DNA from: Persicobacter psychrovividus
GTDB taxonomy: Bacteria; Bacteroidota; Bacteroidia; Cytophagales; Cyclobacteriaceae
Length of the DNA stretch: 64,000 nt
Direction of reading: 5' to 3'
NCBI RefSeq assembly: GCF_036492425.1
Contig: NZ_AP025292.1
Location: forward strand, 2,914,001 to 2,978,000
Below, one piece after another: positions 25,213 through 34,470 of this stretch (its first letter is position 1; each line of letters begins with the position of its first letter). The notes below the pieces were generated by a model, which ran no database searches, was not told where the DNA came from, and saw nothing but the letters and a program-made list of their open reading frames with translations. The translations under genes were made by a program, and so were the position numbers.

Positions 25213-26541
25213 ATGAGCCTATTATCTCAGCTATTTTTTCTGATCCTGCTCGGGGTCTCAGCCTTTTTCATTGGCAGGCGGATCCTGCAGATACGCAAAA
25301 ACATTCTTCTCGGCAAAGAAGAAGACCGAACCGATCAGCCACAACGGCGCCTGAAAACGATGCTGTTGGTGGCGTTTGGTCAAAAGAAAATGTTCAAAAG
25401 ACCCATCGCCGCTTTCCTCCACCTTCTGATTTATGTAGGCTTTCTGCTGATAAATCTCGAAGTGCTTGAAATCGTGCTCGACGGCCTGTTCGGCACACAC
25501 CGATTATTTGCGCCATTATTGGGGAGCTTTTATCCTGTGCTGATCAATTTCTTTGAATTTCTGGTAGTAGGCGTAATATTTTCCTGTGTCGTTTTTCTTA
25601 TCAGAAGGCACGTATTGAAAATCAGCCGTTTTACAAAAATAGAAATGAAAGGCTGGCCAACAATGGATGCCACATTAATCTTGGTCATTGAACTGGTGCT
25701 GATGGTCGCTATTTTAGCCATGAACGGCGCCGATCAGGTCTTGCAAACCAAAGCGGTGGCTGGCTACCCAGTAACAGGCGCGTTCTTCTTCAGCAGTATT
25801 TTTATTCCCTTATTCGAGCCCCTGAGTGCCAATACACTCATCATTATTGAACGCGTGGCTTGGTGGGGGCATATTGCTGGTATTTTCGCCTTTGCCTACT
25901 ACATCACTTACTCCAAACACCTTCACATATTTCTTGCCTTCCCGAATACCTATTTCAGTAACCTGAAAGAAAAAGGGGAAATCAAAAATATGGACAATGT
26001 TACCAATGAGGTGAAATCTATGCTCGGCTTACCTGCTGATCCACCACCAGCGGAAATCCCCCGTTTTGGCGCCAAGGACATCAATGACCTGAGCTGGAAA
26101 CACCTGATGGATGCTTACGCCTGTACAGAGTGTGGCCGTTGTACCGATAGTTGTCCTGCGAACACTACGGGAAAAGTACTTTCCCCCCGTACCATCATGA
26201 TGAAAACCCGTGACCGCGCCGAAGAAGTTGGCGAGAGTATCCGTAAAGGAGGCGCAGGCCTTGAGGACGGTAAGAGTCTTTATGGAGATTACATCAATAA
26301 GGAGGAATTACTGGCCTGTACCACCTGCAACGCTTGTGTTGAGGCCTGTCCAATTACTATTGACCCACTGTCTATTATCATTGAAATGCGTCGATATATG
26401 GCGATGGAGGAATCTTCCACCCCACAATCATGGAATGCCATGTTCCAGAATGTAGAGACAAGCTTTGCGCCCTGGAAATTCCCACCGACCGACCGCTTCA
26501 ACTGGGCGCAGGACGTCAAAGCAAAAATCTCCGATCAATAA
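25213..26541 (+). CDS. membrane Fe-S oxidoreductase, NarI-like plus HdrC-like
   Basis: This 442-residue protein has about six transmembrane helices in the first 240 residues, resembling the NarI-type haem b membrane subunit (HLLIYVGFLL, WWGHIAGIFAFAYYITYSKHLH with candidate haem histidines). A cytoplasmic C-terminal region carries two 4Fe-4S ferredoxin motifs, CTECGRCTDSCP and CTTCNACVEACP. Together with the next gene it resembles a two-polypeptide version of EtfD/EMO, the enzyme passing electrons from electron-transfer flavoprotein to menaquinone. That role is inferred; no etfAB gene is in the window. The next gene starts 23 bases after its stop. Confidence 0.82.
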   Translation: MSLLSQLFFLILLGVSAFFIGRRILQIRKNILLGKEEDRTDQPQRRLKTMLLVAFGQKKMFKRPIAAFLHLLIYVGFLLINLEVLEIVLDGLFGTHRLFAPLLGSFYPVLINFFEFLVVGVIFSCVVFLIRRHVLKISRFTKIEMKGWPTMDATLILVIELVLMVAILAMNGADQVLQTKAVAGYPVTGAFFFSSIFIPLFEPLSANTLIIIERVAWWGHIAGIFAFAYYITYSKHLHIFLAFPNTYFSNLKEKGEIKNMDNVTNEVKSMLGLPADPPPAEIPRFGAKDINDLSWKHLMDAYACTECGRCTDSCPANTTGKVLSPRTIMMKTRDRAEEVGESIRKGGAGLEDGKSLYGDYINKEELLACTTCNACVEACPITIDPLSIIIEMRRYMAMEESSTPQSWNAMFQNVETSFAPWKFPPTDRFNWAQDVKAKISDQ

Positions 26542-26564
26542 ATCAACCTCAACATTTACTTCCT

Positions 26565-27362
26565 ATGTCAGATTTTAATATTCAAATACCCACTGTTGCT
26601 GAACTGACCGCCAAAGGCGAAAAACCAGACGTTTTATTTTGGGTGGGCTGTGCAGGCTCCTTCGATGACCGATATAAAAAAGTAACCAAAGCATTTGTCA
26701 AAATTCTTGATAAGGTGGGGGTGAAGTTCGCCGTTTTGGGAGAAGAAGAAACCTGTACGGGTGATCCTGCACGCCGTGCGGGTAATGAGTTTTTGTTCCA
26801 GATGCAGGCGATGGCCAATATCCAAGTCCTCAATGGCTATGAAATCACTAAAATCGTTACCGCCTGTCCACATTGTTTCAATACCCTCAAAAATGAATAC
26901 CCTGCCCTCGGCGGAGATTATGAGGTGGTGCATCACTCCACCTACTTGCAGGAACTGATCGATCAAGGGAAAGTCACTGCGAAAGAAGGAGATTTTAAAG
27001 GTAAAAAAATCACTTTTCACGACTCCTGCTACCTCGGGCGTGCCAACAATATTTACGAAGCACCAAGAAAAGTCCTTGAAATTCTCGATGCCGAACTCGT
27101 TGAAATGAAACGCTGTAAAACCAACGGACTGTGCTGTGGTGCCGGAGGTGCGCAAATGTTTAAAGAACCCGAAAATGGCAAAAAAGATATTAACATTGAA
27201 AGAACGGAAGAAGCCCTCGACACGGGCGCTGAAATTATCGCCTCGGGTTGCCCTTTTTGCATGACAATGATGAGCGACGGCGTGAAAAACAAAGAAAAGG
27301 AAGGCCAAGTGGTTGTAAAAGACCTTGCCGAACTGATCGCCGAAGCGGAAGATTTAATTTAA
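26565..27362 (+). CDS. HdrB-like cysteine-rich (CCG) Fe-S protein
   Basis: This 265-residue soluble protein has two cysteine-rich CCG-type domains. The first has VGCAG, ETCTGDPARR and ACPHCFNTL. The second has HDSCYLGR, LCCGAGGAQM and ASGCPFCMTM, the full CX(n)CCGX(n)CxxC pattern that binds a non-cubane 4Fe-4S cluster in HdrB. It is the likely partner of the upstream membrane Fe-S protein. The reading frame extends upstream to 26430 inside the previous gene; ATG at 26565 is the natural start. The likely reaction is thiol/quinone- or flavoprotein-linked electron transfer. Confidence 0.85.
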   Translation: MSDFNIQIPTVAELTAKGEKPDVLFWVGCAGSFDDRYKKVTKAFVKILDKVGVKFAVLGEEETCTGDPARRAGNEFLFQMQAMANIQVLNGYEITKIVTACPHCFNTLKNEYPALGGDYEVVHHSTYLQELIDQGKVTAKEGDFKGKKITFHDSCYLGRANNIYEAPRKVLEILDAELVEMKRCKTNGLCCGAGGAQMFKEPENGKKDINIERTEEALDTGAEIIASGCPFCMTMMSDGVKNKEKEGQVVVKDLAELIAEAEDLI

Positions 27363-27393
27363 AAGTGCCTTTTTCCAGCAATAATCATTTTTT

Positions 27394-27430
27394 AAAACGA
27401 CCATTAGGATTATTCTTAGTGGTCGTTTTT
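27394..27430 (+). terminator. terminator after the Fe-S pair
   Basis: AAACGACCA and TGGTCGTTT pair, with extra pairing inside the loop, followed by T residues. Confidence 0.88.
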
Positions 27431-27554
27431 CATGAAATCCATTTTTTTTCATGATTGAACACAATTTTATGTTTTATTTTTTCGTAAATAGATTGAAAGC
27501 GAAGATTTTTGTAAAACAAACAATCAACAGTCCAAGCTTAAATTAACAATTACT

Positions 27555-28034
27555 ATGTACGTACCTTTTGATCAACTCCCTGCCTCGGCAAAACTTTGGA
27601 TCTATTCCCTTGACAGACCACTGAACCAAGAAGAAACAAAACAGCTTGAGGAGGCTACCATAAATTTCCTCAATCAATGGCAAGCCCATGGAAAAGACCT
27701 GAAAGCATCGATGAAAATTGAAGAAAACAGATTCTTGATTTTAGCGGTCGATGAATCACAGGCTCAAGCGAGTGGCTGTTCTATTGATGCTTCTGCAGGC
27801 TTTATGAGAAAAGTTGCGGAACACTTTCAGCTCGACCCTTTCAACCGAACAACCCTTTATTTTGAAGGTCAGGAAAATGGCATCAACATGAATGGATTAA
27901 AGGAAGAAATCAGCGTAGGGAATATTACTGAAAATAGTCTTTTATTCAACACCGTCGTTCAATCAAAGGGGGAATTTGAACAAAAGTGGCAGATCCCTGC
28001 CCGTGAATCATGGCTCTCCAGGTATTTTAAATAA
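27555..28034 (+). CDS. conserved Bacteroidota protein (often mislabelled ABC transporter ATPase)
   Basis: The protein has 159 residues with no Walker motifs, membrane segment or signal peptide. It matches a widespread Bacteroidota family through YVPFDQLPASAKLWIYS, FLNQWQAHGKDLKAS, FLILAVDESQAQASGCSIDA and the C-terminal IPARESWLSRYF. Databases often call this family ABC transporter ATPase, but the sequence shows no ATPase feature. Function is unknown. It precedes the PorE-like gene by 27 bases and is probably co-transcribed with it, which hints at an envelope-linked job. Confidence 0.75.
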   Translation: MYVPFDQLPASAKLWIYSLDRPLNQEETKQLEEATINFLNQWQAHGKDLKASMKIEENRFLILAVDESQAQASGCSIDASAGFMRKVAEHFQLDPFNRTTLYFEGQENGINMNGLKEEISVGNITENSLLFNTVVQSKGEFEQKWQIPARESWLSRYFK

Positions 28035-28061
28035 CACCATCTCGTTTCCAACATCTACACT

Positions 28062-30098
28062 ATGAAAATACGCTTCCTCTCCTTAATGCTATTGCTCATC
28101 TGCTCGCTCTCTGGCTGTTTTTTGCAGAACATGAGCTTGAAGAAGGGACATAAAAAATTTGACGATGGCGAATACAATATTGCCATCAAGCATTACAAAA
28201 AGCAAATTGCTTCAGGTAAAGAAGTGGCTGAGGCCAATTACCATCTGGCCGAAGCCTATCGCTTGTCAAACCGCACGAAGGAGGCGCTCCCATATTACGA
28301 GGCAGCGCTAAAAAGTGGTGTACCTGAAGAAATGGCAAATTACTATTACGCCAAATCGTTGGTCGCTAACCAAAAATATAAGGAAGCCAAAGATCACCTG
28401 ACCTACTTTTTGCAAGGCGCCAAAGATGAAGAGGTCATTGATATCTGCAATAATTATGTAGACAATCTGACCGTCCTGATGAAAGAGGAGGAGGAAGAGC
28501 CAACTTTCAAAGTAAAAAACCTGGAGGCGATTAATACTGAATTTGCTGAATATGCTCCTGTATACACCAAAGGCAAACTGTATTTCACTTCCAATAAAGC
28601 TGGAAATGATATTTACCGTGCAACAGGAACACCCTTTACCCATATCTGGACGGTAAAAACAAAAGGTGCCCGTGTAGAGATGGAAACCGCAGAGCAAATT
28701 AAAGAACTCTATAGCAATGGAGCCAATGAGGGAACAATCACGTTCTCCCCTGATGGCAAAACGATGATCTTCGCAAGAGGAAACACAGGCCGAAGAAAAG
28801 GAACCAACGACGTGAACCTCTACGAAACAAAATTCCGAAAAGGAAAGTGGTCGGAACCTAAAATGATTGCCGCAAGCGATCCGCAGGCGTGGGATTCCGC
28901 TCCCGCTTTCAGCCCTGACGGTAAATTGCTGTATTTTGCTTCCAACAGAAAAGGCGGCATGGGCGGTACCGACATCTATGTAGCCTCCAAAGATGGCCGT
29001 GGCCGATGGGGAAATGTGCGTAACCTCGGAAATAAAATCAATACCGCAGACAACGAATCGTTCCCCTACCTCTCAGATGCAGGAAAACTGTACTTCGCCT
29101 CTGAAGGGCACCCTGGTTTTGGTGGTTTGGATCTATTTGTTGCCGAGCGTAAAGATGGCAAGCTGCAAATCAGAAACCTCGGCAAACCAGTGAATTCCCC
29201 TGCTGATGATTTTGGGATTTTCCTGTTCTCACTGAATAAAGGTTTTTTCAGCTCCAACCGTGAAGGTGGGGCGGGAGATGATGATATTTATACCTTCGTC
29301 AATAGCGATCCACAGCTTAAAGTGGTGAATTATTACCTCACAGGAACAGCCGTTACCATTAACGACGAAGGCACTGAAGAAATTCTGGCCGACACTCAGG
29401 TAAAACTGATGGATGCCAATGGGGAAGTGCTCGGTGAGGCGACTGCCAATGAGGATGGTAAATTCAAGTTCAGGGTTTATCCTGCGGAAAATTATACCCT
29501 CTTTGGAGCCAAAACAGATTACCTGACATCTCGGACACCATTCTCCACCGTTGGAAAAACCGTTTCTCAAGACCGACTGGTGAAAAAAATTACCAATGTG
29601 GTCTTTGAGAAAAAGATCATCCTTGAGCCTATTGTTCTTGATAAGCCTATTGTTCTTGAAAATATTTACTACGACTTCGATAAGGCTGAAATTCGGGAAG
29701 ACGCGGCCGTGGAACTGGATAAACTGACCAATCTGCTCAATGACAACCCAAAAATCAGAATTGAACTTGGTTCGCATACAGATAGCCGTGGTGAAGCAGC
29801 TTACAATGCAGACCTTTCACAACGCAGAGCCAACTCGGCCGTTGCATACCTGATTAAAAGCGGCATTGCGGCCAACAGGCTGAAAGCAAAAGGTTATGGT
29901 GAAAGCACTCCGATTGCTGCCAATACCAATGAGGATGGGTCGGATAACCCTGAAGGGCGCCAGAAAAACCGTCGTACGGAGTTCAAAATTATCGGGCTCG
30001 ATGCCAAAAAGAATGCTGATGGCCAAGTGGAATATCAGTCCAAAGACCTTGAAGAGCGTTTCTTTGGTGGCGACGATGAGGACGACGAAGGACAATAA
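28062..30098 (+). CDS. porE: PorE-like T9SS lipoprotein (TPR, PD40 propeller, CRD, OmpA)
   Basis: This 678-residue lipoprotein has a signal peptide with lipobox LSGC near residue 19. TPR repeats follow at about 25-140, then WD40/PD40 beta-propeller blades (FSPDGKTMIFARG, FSPDGKLLYFASNRKGG, YLSDAGKLYFASEG). A carboxypeptidase-regulatory-like Ig fold is at about 425-505 and an OmpA peptidoglycan-binding domain at about 530-645 (IYYDFDKAEIR, IELGSHTDSRG, LSQRRANSAVAYLI). The tail is acidic. This exact order is that of PorE of Porphyromonas gingivalis, which anchors the type IX secretion machinery to peptidoglycan. A duplicated PIVLDKPIVLEN stretch precedes the OmpA domain. Confidence 0.82.
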   Translation: MKIRFLSLMLLLICSLSGCFLQNMSLKKGHKKFDDGEYNIAIKHYKKQIASGKEVAEANYHLAEAYRLSNRTKEALPYYEAALKSGVPEEMANYYYAKSLVANQKYKEAKDHLTYFLQGAKDEEVIDICNNYVDNLTVLMKEEEEEPTFKVKNLEAINTEFAEYAPVYTKGKLYFTSNKAGNDIYRATGTPFTHIWTVKTKGARVEMETAEQIKELYSNGANEGTITFSPDGKTMIFARGNTGRRKGTNDVNLYETKFRKGKWSEPKMIAASDPQAWDSAPAFSPDGKLLYFASNRKGGMGGTDIYVASKDGRGRWGNVRNLGNKINTADNESFPYLSDAGKLYFASEGHPGFGGLDLFVAERKDGKLQIRNLGKPVNSPADDFGIFLFSLNKGFFSSNREGGAGDDDIYTFVNSDPQLKVVNYYLTGTAVTINDEGTEEILADTQVKLMDANGEVLGEATANEDGKFKFRVYPAENYTLFGAKTDYLTSRTPFSTVGKTVSQDRLVKKITNVVFEKKIILEPIVLDKPIVLENIYYDFDKAEIREDAAVELDKLTNLLNDNPKIRIELGSHTDSRGEAAYNADLSQRRANSAVAYLIKSGIAANRLKAKGYGESTPIAANTNEDGSDNPEGRQKNRRTEFKIIGLDAKKNADGQVEYQSKDLEERFFGGDDEDDEGQ

Positions 30099-30121
30099 GA
30101 ACTATGTAAACAGGTTCAAAC

Positions 30122-30171
30122 CTCCCGCTTGGATCAGCGAGTGCTGTGTAAAAATACTTTAGTCCGAGCGG
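30122..30171. other. long-loop stem in the porE-purM gap
   Basis: CCCGCTTGGA (from about 30123) pairs with TCCGAGCGGG (to about 30171), one G-T pair, enclosing about 29 bases. It sits after the porE stop and before the canonical terminator at 30199. It could be a small structured RNA, a REP-like palindrome or a protein-binding site. Confidence 0.4.
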
Positions 30172-30198
30172 GACGTTGAAACTAAATTCGCCTAAAAT

Positions 30199-30234
30199 AA
30201 AAAAGGTGCTTTTTCTTGAAGAAGCACCTTTTTT
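30199..30234 (+). terminator. terminator of porE
   Basis: AAAAAAGGTGCTT and AAGCACCTTTTTT form a strong stem followed by T residues. Confidence 0.9.
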
Positions 30235-30390
30235 CATGCTCAAAAATTTATATCAACAATAAATCTTAAAGCCTTAGATAAAATAGAACCCCAACAAACT
30301 AAATCTATCACTTTGCAGCAAAAAATAGGGTTAATTCGTCATTATCAGCCTATTTTGTAATGATTCAAGAAGAAATATGCATCTCATATT

Positions 30391-30419
30391 TTTGTTTTCT
30401 TCTTAAACGGCTACCTTTG
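30391..30419 (+). promoter_or_regulatory. promoter of purM
   Basis: TTTG at 30391-30394, a 17-base spacer and TACCTTTG at 30412-30419 match the Bacteroidota consensus, 25 bases before the purM ATG. Confidence 0.7.
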
Positions 30420-30444
30420 CGCTAAATTTTAACATACCCCACTC

Positions 30445-31611
30445 ATGAACGAAAGATACATGCAAAGAGGTGTGTCCGCTTCTAAAGAAGACGTGCACAA
30501 CGCAATCAAAAATGTAGACAAAGGGCTTTACCCTCAGGCATTTTGTAAAATTGTAGAAGATTACCTTGGCGGTGACTCCGCATACTGTAACATCATGCAC
30601 GCTGACGGAGCGGGAACAAAATCCTCCCTGGCTTACATGTACTGGAAAGAAACTGGTGACCTTTCGGTATGGAAGGGCATTGCTCAGGATGCGGTGATCA
30701 TGAACATTGACGACTTGATTTGTGTCGGTGCAACAGACAATATCCTGCTTTCATCCACTATCGGCCGTAATAAAAACCTGATTCCAGGAGAGGTTATCGG
30801 TGCCCTGATTAACGGAACAGAAGAGGTGCTTCAGATGCTTCGCGACAACGGCATTAATATTCTTTCGACAGGTGGCGAGACGGCTGATGTAGGAGATTTG
30901 GTACGCACGGTGATCGTCGATTCTACCGTTACTGCCCGCATGAAACGTTCGGATGTGATCTCGAACCACAACATCAAGCCTGGGAATGTAATCGTAGGTT
31001 TGGAATCTTACGGACAAGCCACTTATGAAGACAAATATAACGGAGGAATGGGCTCTAATGGCTTAACTTCCGCACGCCACGATGTTTTCAATAAGATTTA
31101 TATGGAAAAGTACCCTGAGGCTTTCGATGGTGCTGTTCCTTCTGATCTTGTTTTCTCTGGTTCATGCAAACTAACCGATGCTGTTGAAGGCAGTCCTCTC
31201 GATGCTGGACAATTGGTGCTTTCAGCGACCCGTACTTACGCCCCGATCGCTCAGGCGATTTTCAAAAATCACCGTGCACACATCGATGGTATGGTTCACT
31301 GTTCAGGTGGCGCACAAACCAAAGTTGGCCATTTCATTGGTGACAATATCCATGTGATCAAAGATAACCTTTTTGAGATCCCACCATTATTCAAGCTGAT
31401 CCATCAGGAATCAGGTACTGACTGGAAAGAAATGTACAAGGTTTTCAATATGGGACACCGATTGGAAATCTACCTTGACGAACAATATGCACAGGAAATT
31501 ATCGACATCTCCAAATCTTTCGGTGTAGATGCAAAAATCATCGGTAGGGTAGAGGAAGCTCCTGCCAAAAAAGTAACGCTAAAAACTGAGAACGGTACTT
31601 TCGAATATTAG
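30445..31611 (+). CDS. purM: phosphoribosylformylglycinamidine cyclo-ligase (AIR synthase)
   Basis: PurM closes the imidazole ring of purines: FGAM plus ATP gives AIR. This 388-residue protein has the two-domain PurM/PurL fold. The glycine-rich and metal/ATP motifs are visible as MHADGAGTKSSLAYMYW, DAVIMNIDDLICVGATD and ILSTGGETADVGD. The AIR-synthase C-domain follows with IDGMVHCSGGAQTKVGHF. It is longer than the E. coli protein (345 aa), as is usual in Bacteroidota, and the C-terminal LKTENGTFEY is typical. No other pur gene is nearby. An AIR-synthase-related paralogue is less likely. Confidence 0.82.
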   Translation: MNERYMQRGVSASKEDVHNAIKNVDKGLYPQAFCKIVEDYLGGDSAYCNIMHADGAGTKSSLAYMYWKETGDLSVWKGIAQDAVIMNIDDLICVGATDNILLSSTIGRNKNLIPGEVIGALINGTEEVLQMLRDNGINILSTGGETADVGDLVRTVIVDSTVTARMKRSDVISNHNIKPGNVIVGLESYGQATYEDKYNGGMGSNGLTSARHDVFNKIYMEKYPEAFDGAVPSDLVFSGSCKLTDAVEGSPLDAGQLVLSATRTYAPIAQAIFKNHRAHIDGMVHCSGGAQTKVGHFIGDNIHVIKDNLFEIPPLFKLIHQESGTDWKEMYKVFNMGHRLEIYLDEQYAQEIIDISKSFGVDAKIIGRVEEAPAKKVTLKTENGTFEY

Positions 31612-31646
31612 AAACTGCCACAGATCAGCTCAAAATACAATACACC

Positions 31647-31681
31647 AAAGCCATGTACATTTTTCGTACATGGCTTTTTTT
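31647..31681 (+). terminator. terminator of purM
   Basis: AAAGCCATGTAC and GTACATGGCTTT form a 12-bp stem followed by a T run. Confidence 0.92.
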
Positions 31682-31822
31682 ATGTCAAAAATAATGAACA
31701 ATCACGGGTCGTAATCATTTTCTAACTAAATCCGAATACTGATCTTACCATACAAATAGTCCATACGGTTGTCTATTGAGCATTTCTTTATAAATTTACC
31801 CATTCTTTAAATCAGTAAAAAA

Positions 31823-33826
31823 ATGAACGATATTTTAAAAACCCTCTTACTTTTGGCTTGTAGCGTTTGCTGGCTTACAGCCTGCTCACCGTCGGTTCCA
31901 AAATATGAGAGCTATATGGATTACCCCACTTACGAAGGCAATTTATGGCCTGAATATACCCCTACTCAAACGGTATTCAAATTATGGTCACCTACCGCTA
32001 CTGCGATCGACCTACACTTTTACAAAAATGGGGAAGGCGATCAGGCAGAAGAAACGCTCAGCATGTCTAAATCAGACAACCATCCTGGTTTATGGACTTT
32101 GGAAGTAGAAGGCGACCAATTGGGGCGTTTTTACACTTTTCAGGTTCATATCGGTGACAAAATTTTAGATGAAACCCCAGGTATATATGCGCAGGCGGTA
32201 GGCGTGAACGGCCAACGTGCTCAGGTGGTGGACTTAGCCAAGACCAACCCTGAAGGATGGAATGCTGACAAACGACCTTTGCTGGCACGTCCTAACGATA
32301 TTATCCTTTATGAATTGCACGTTCGTGATTTTACCATTGCTGAAAATAGCGGCAGCAAATACCCTGGTAAATTCTTGGGACTGACGGAAGAAGGCACCAA
32401 ATCTCCTGATGGCCTTTCGACTGGGATTGATCACATTAAAGCATTAGGCGTTACGCATGTACACCTGCTGCCTTCTTTTGACTATCGTTCCGTTGATGAA
32501 TCTAAACTTAACGAACCACAATACAACTGGGGCTATGACCCACTGAATTATAATGTACCAGAAGGCTCTTATTCGACGAACCCTTACGATCCGACGGTAA
32601 GAATCCGTGAGTTCAAAAAGATGGTACAAGCTTTCCATAAAGCTGGAATCCGAGTGATATTGGATGTTGTGTACAACCATACAGGAAAAACAGAAGATTC
32701 CAACTTCAATCTTGAGTCGCCAGGTTATTACTACCGACACACACAGGATGGCCAATTGTCCGATGCTTCCGCTTGCGGCAATGAAACGGCCTCGGATCAC
32801 CCTATGATGCGTAAATACATCATTGAGTCTTGTAAGTATTGGGCGAAAGAATACCACTTGGATGGTTTCAGATTTGACCTCATGGCAGTACATGATGTGA
32901 AGACGATGAACGAGCTAAGTGCTGAACTGAAGAATATCAACCCTACCTTATTTGTTTATGGCGAGGGCTGGAATGCTGGTACTTCACCATTGCCTAAGGA
33001 ACAACAGGCGTTGAAGGTGAATACCGTTAAGCTTACCGATGTAGCGGCATTCTCTGATGACATTCGCGATGCTGTTAAAGGCTCTGTTTTTGTGGAAAAA
33101 GAGAGTGGTTTTATTGGCGGACAAAAAGGGCTTGAGGAAAGCATTAAATTTGGTATTGTTGGAGCAACGCAACACGACAGCATTGATTACCAAAAGGTCA
33201 ATTACAGCAAGGCTCCATGGGCAAATAAACCCTCGCAGTGTATCAATTATGTCTCTTGCCATGACAACAATACGCTCTATGACAAACTGAAAATGGCAAA
33301 TCCTAATGCCAGCGAAGCCACTATTGAGCAACTTGACCGCTTGGCTGCAACCATTGTACTGACAAGTCAGGGGATTCCATTCTTGCATGCAGGGAGTGAA
33401 ATGCTGCGCACCAAAGGCGGCGAGCACAATTCTTACAATAAACCTGATGCCGTTAATGAGATCAACTGGTCGTGGAAAAAAGACCATGCATCGGTTCTTA
33501 AATATTATGAAGGTTTAATTGCGATGCGTAAGCACCATCCAGCCTTTAGAATGCCAACCACAGCCATGATTCAGGAGAACCTTCAATTTATGGAAGCTCC
33601 AGCCTCTGTTGTGGCATATCAAATTAAGAACTACGCCAACCATGATGAATGGAAAAACATTATGGTCATCTTCAATGCCAAACAGCATGCCCAGGAAATG
33701 CCGTTGCCAAAAGGCAACTGGTCGTTGGTGGCAGATGGCAAACAGGTCAAGGAGAAAGGAATTAAACGCATAAATAGAAAAGTAAATGTCCCTGCGCATA
33801 GTGCATACATTCTTCGACAGTTGTAA
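31823..33826 (+). CDS. pulA: type I pullulanase, lipoprotein
   Basis: Pullulanase cleaves alpha-1,6 branch bonds in pullulan, starch or glycogen. The protein is 667 aa and exported as a lipoprotein (lipobox LTAC at about residue 21), so it acts at the cell envelope. A CBM48-like N-terminal domain is followed by the GH13 barrel. The type I signature YNWGYDP is near residue 235. Barrel motifs include LDVVYNHTG, DGFRFDLM with the nucleophile Asp, YGEGWN with the acid/base Glu, and YVSCHDN with the transition-state Asp. A C-terminal beta domain ends in HSAYILRQL. It stands alone, without a susCD pair. Confidence 0.93.
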   Translation: MNDILKTLLLLACSVCWLTACSPSVPKYESYMDYPTYEGNLWPEYTPTQTVFKLWSPTATAIDLHFYKNGEGDQAEETLSMSKSDNHPGLWTLEVEGDQLGRFYTFQVHIGDKILDETPGIYAQAVGVNGQRAQVVDLAKTNPEGWNADKRPLLARPNDIILYELHVRDFTIAENSGSKYPGKFLGLTEEGTKSPDGLSTGIDHIKALGVTHVHLLPSFDYRSVDESKLNEPQYNWGYDPLNYNVPEGSYSTNPYDPTVRIREFKKMVQAFHKAGIRVILDVVYNHTGKTEDSNFNLESPGYYYRHTQDGQLSDASACGNETASDHPMMRKYIIESCKYWAKEYHLDGFRFDLMAVHDVKTMNELSAELKNINPTLFVYGEGWNAGTSPLPKEQQALKVNTVKLTDVAAFSDDIRDAVKGSVFVEKESGFIGGQKGLEESIKFGIVGATQHDSIDYQKVNYSKAPWANKPSQCINYVSCHDNNTLYDKLKMANPNASEATIEQLDRLAATIVLTSQGIPFLHAGSEMLRTKGGEHNSYNKPDAVNEINWSWKKDHASVLKYYEGLIAMRKHHPAFRMPTTAMIQENLQFMEAPASVVAYQIKNYANHDEWKNIMVIFNAKQHAQEMPLPKGNWSLVADGKQVKEKGIKRINRKVNVPAHSAYILRQL

Positions 33827-33844
33827 AACAGTCTACCACCTTAC

Positions 33845-33881
33845 AAAAAAAGCAATGAACGAACTGTTCATTGCTTTTTTT
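33845..33881 (+). terminator. terminator of pulA
   Basis: AAAAAGCAATGAAC and GTTCATTGCTTTTT form a strong stem with a 5-base loop and T run. Confidence 0.92.
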
Positions 33882-33951
33882 GTATATTTACGACAGTATT
33901 CCTTCGAGTGGAGCTCATGGAAAAAAATATCAACCGTTCATTTTTTACCCT

Positions 33952-34470
33952 ATGCAAAGTTTGACCAAACTATTTTTATTCGCACTGATATGTAGTTCGT
34001 TATTTGGAATAGGAGCGTGTGAGCCTATCGCCACGGAAATGACGCCCTCTTACGGGCCCTCCATGCAAATGAACAAAGCATATGGCAGGTGGCAAGTTGT
34101 CGAAAGTTTTTATGCTAACGGTACAGCGGAAGAGCTTGACGACCAAGCCCCGATCATTTATGAATTCGGAGAAGATGGCCACTTTGGCTATTTCAATAAC
34201 TTTTTCAGTGGAACGCATGATGGTGGTTATTTCTTCCACAACATCTTTTCTGTAAGCATGAAACACCCCCACTTGCCCTCCCCATATTTATACTTTGAGC
34301 TGGTAGATACCGCAACAGATTCCATTTCCATTTTACAATACGAATCCAATAAGAAACTCCACCTCACCCAAGAAGAGGTAAACGCTGGCAATTCACAGCC
34401 GACTGGTTTTCCGCGCCTTACTTTTACACGGACATTAAAGCGGATTGAACAGACTCCCGAGGCTGACTAA
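33952..34470 (+). CDS. putative lipoprotein, lipocalin-like size
   Basis: A lipoprotein signal (LFLFALICSSLFGIGAC, Cys near residue 22) precedes about 150 residues of beta-rich sequence containing NKAYGRWQVVESFYANG and FEFGEDGHFG-like strands (IIYEFGEDGHFGYF), ending FPRLTFTRTLKRI. The pattern, with a GxW near the start, is like the lipocalin-like small lipoproteins common in Bacteroidota, but the assignment is weak. The frame opens upstream at 33871 within the terminator region; ATG at 33952 directly precedes the signal. Its end overlaps the convergent small membrane protein by four bases. Confidence 0.6.
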   Translation: MQSLTKLFLFALICSSLFGIGACEPIATEMTPSYGPSMQMNKAYGRWQVVESFYANGTAEELDDQAPIIYEFGEDGHFGYFNNFFSGTHDGGYFFHNIFSVSMKHPHLPSPYLYFELVDTATDSISILQYESNKKLHLTQEEVNAGNSQPTGFPRLTFTRTLKRIEQTPEAD

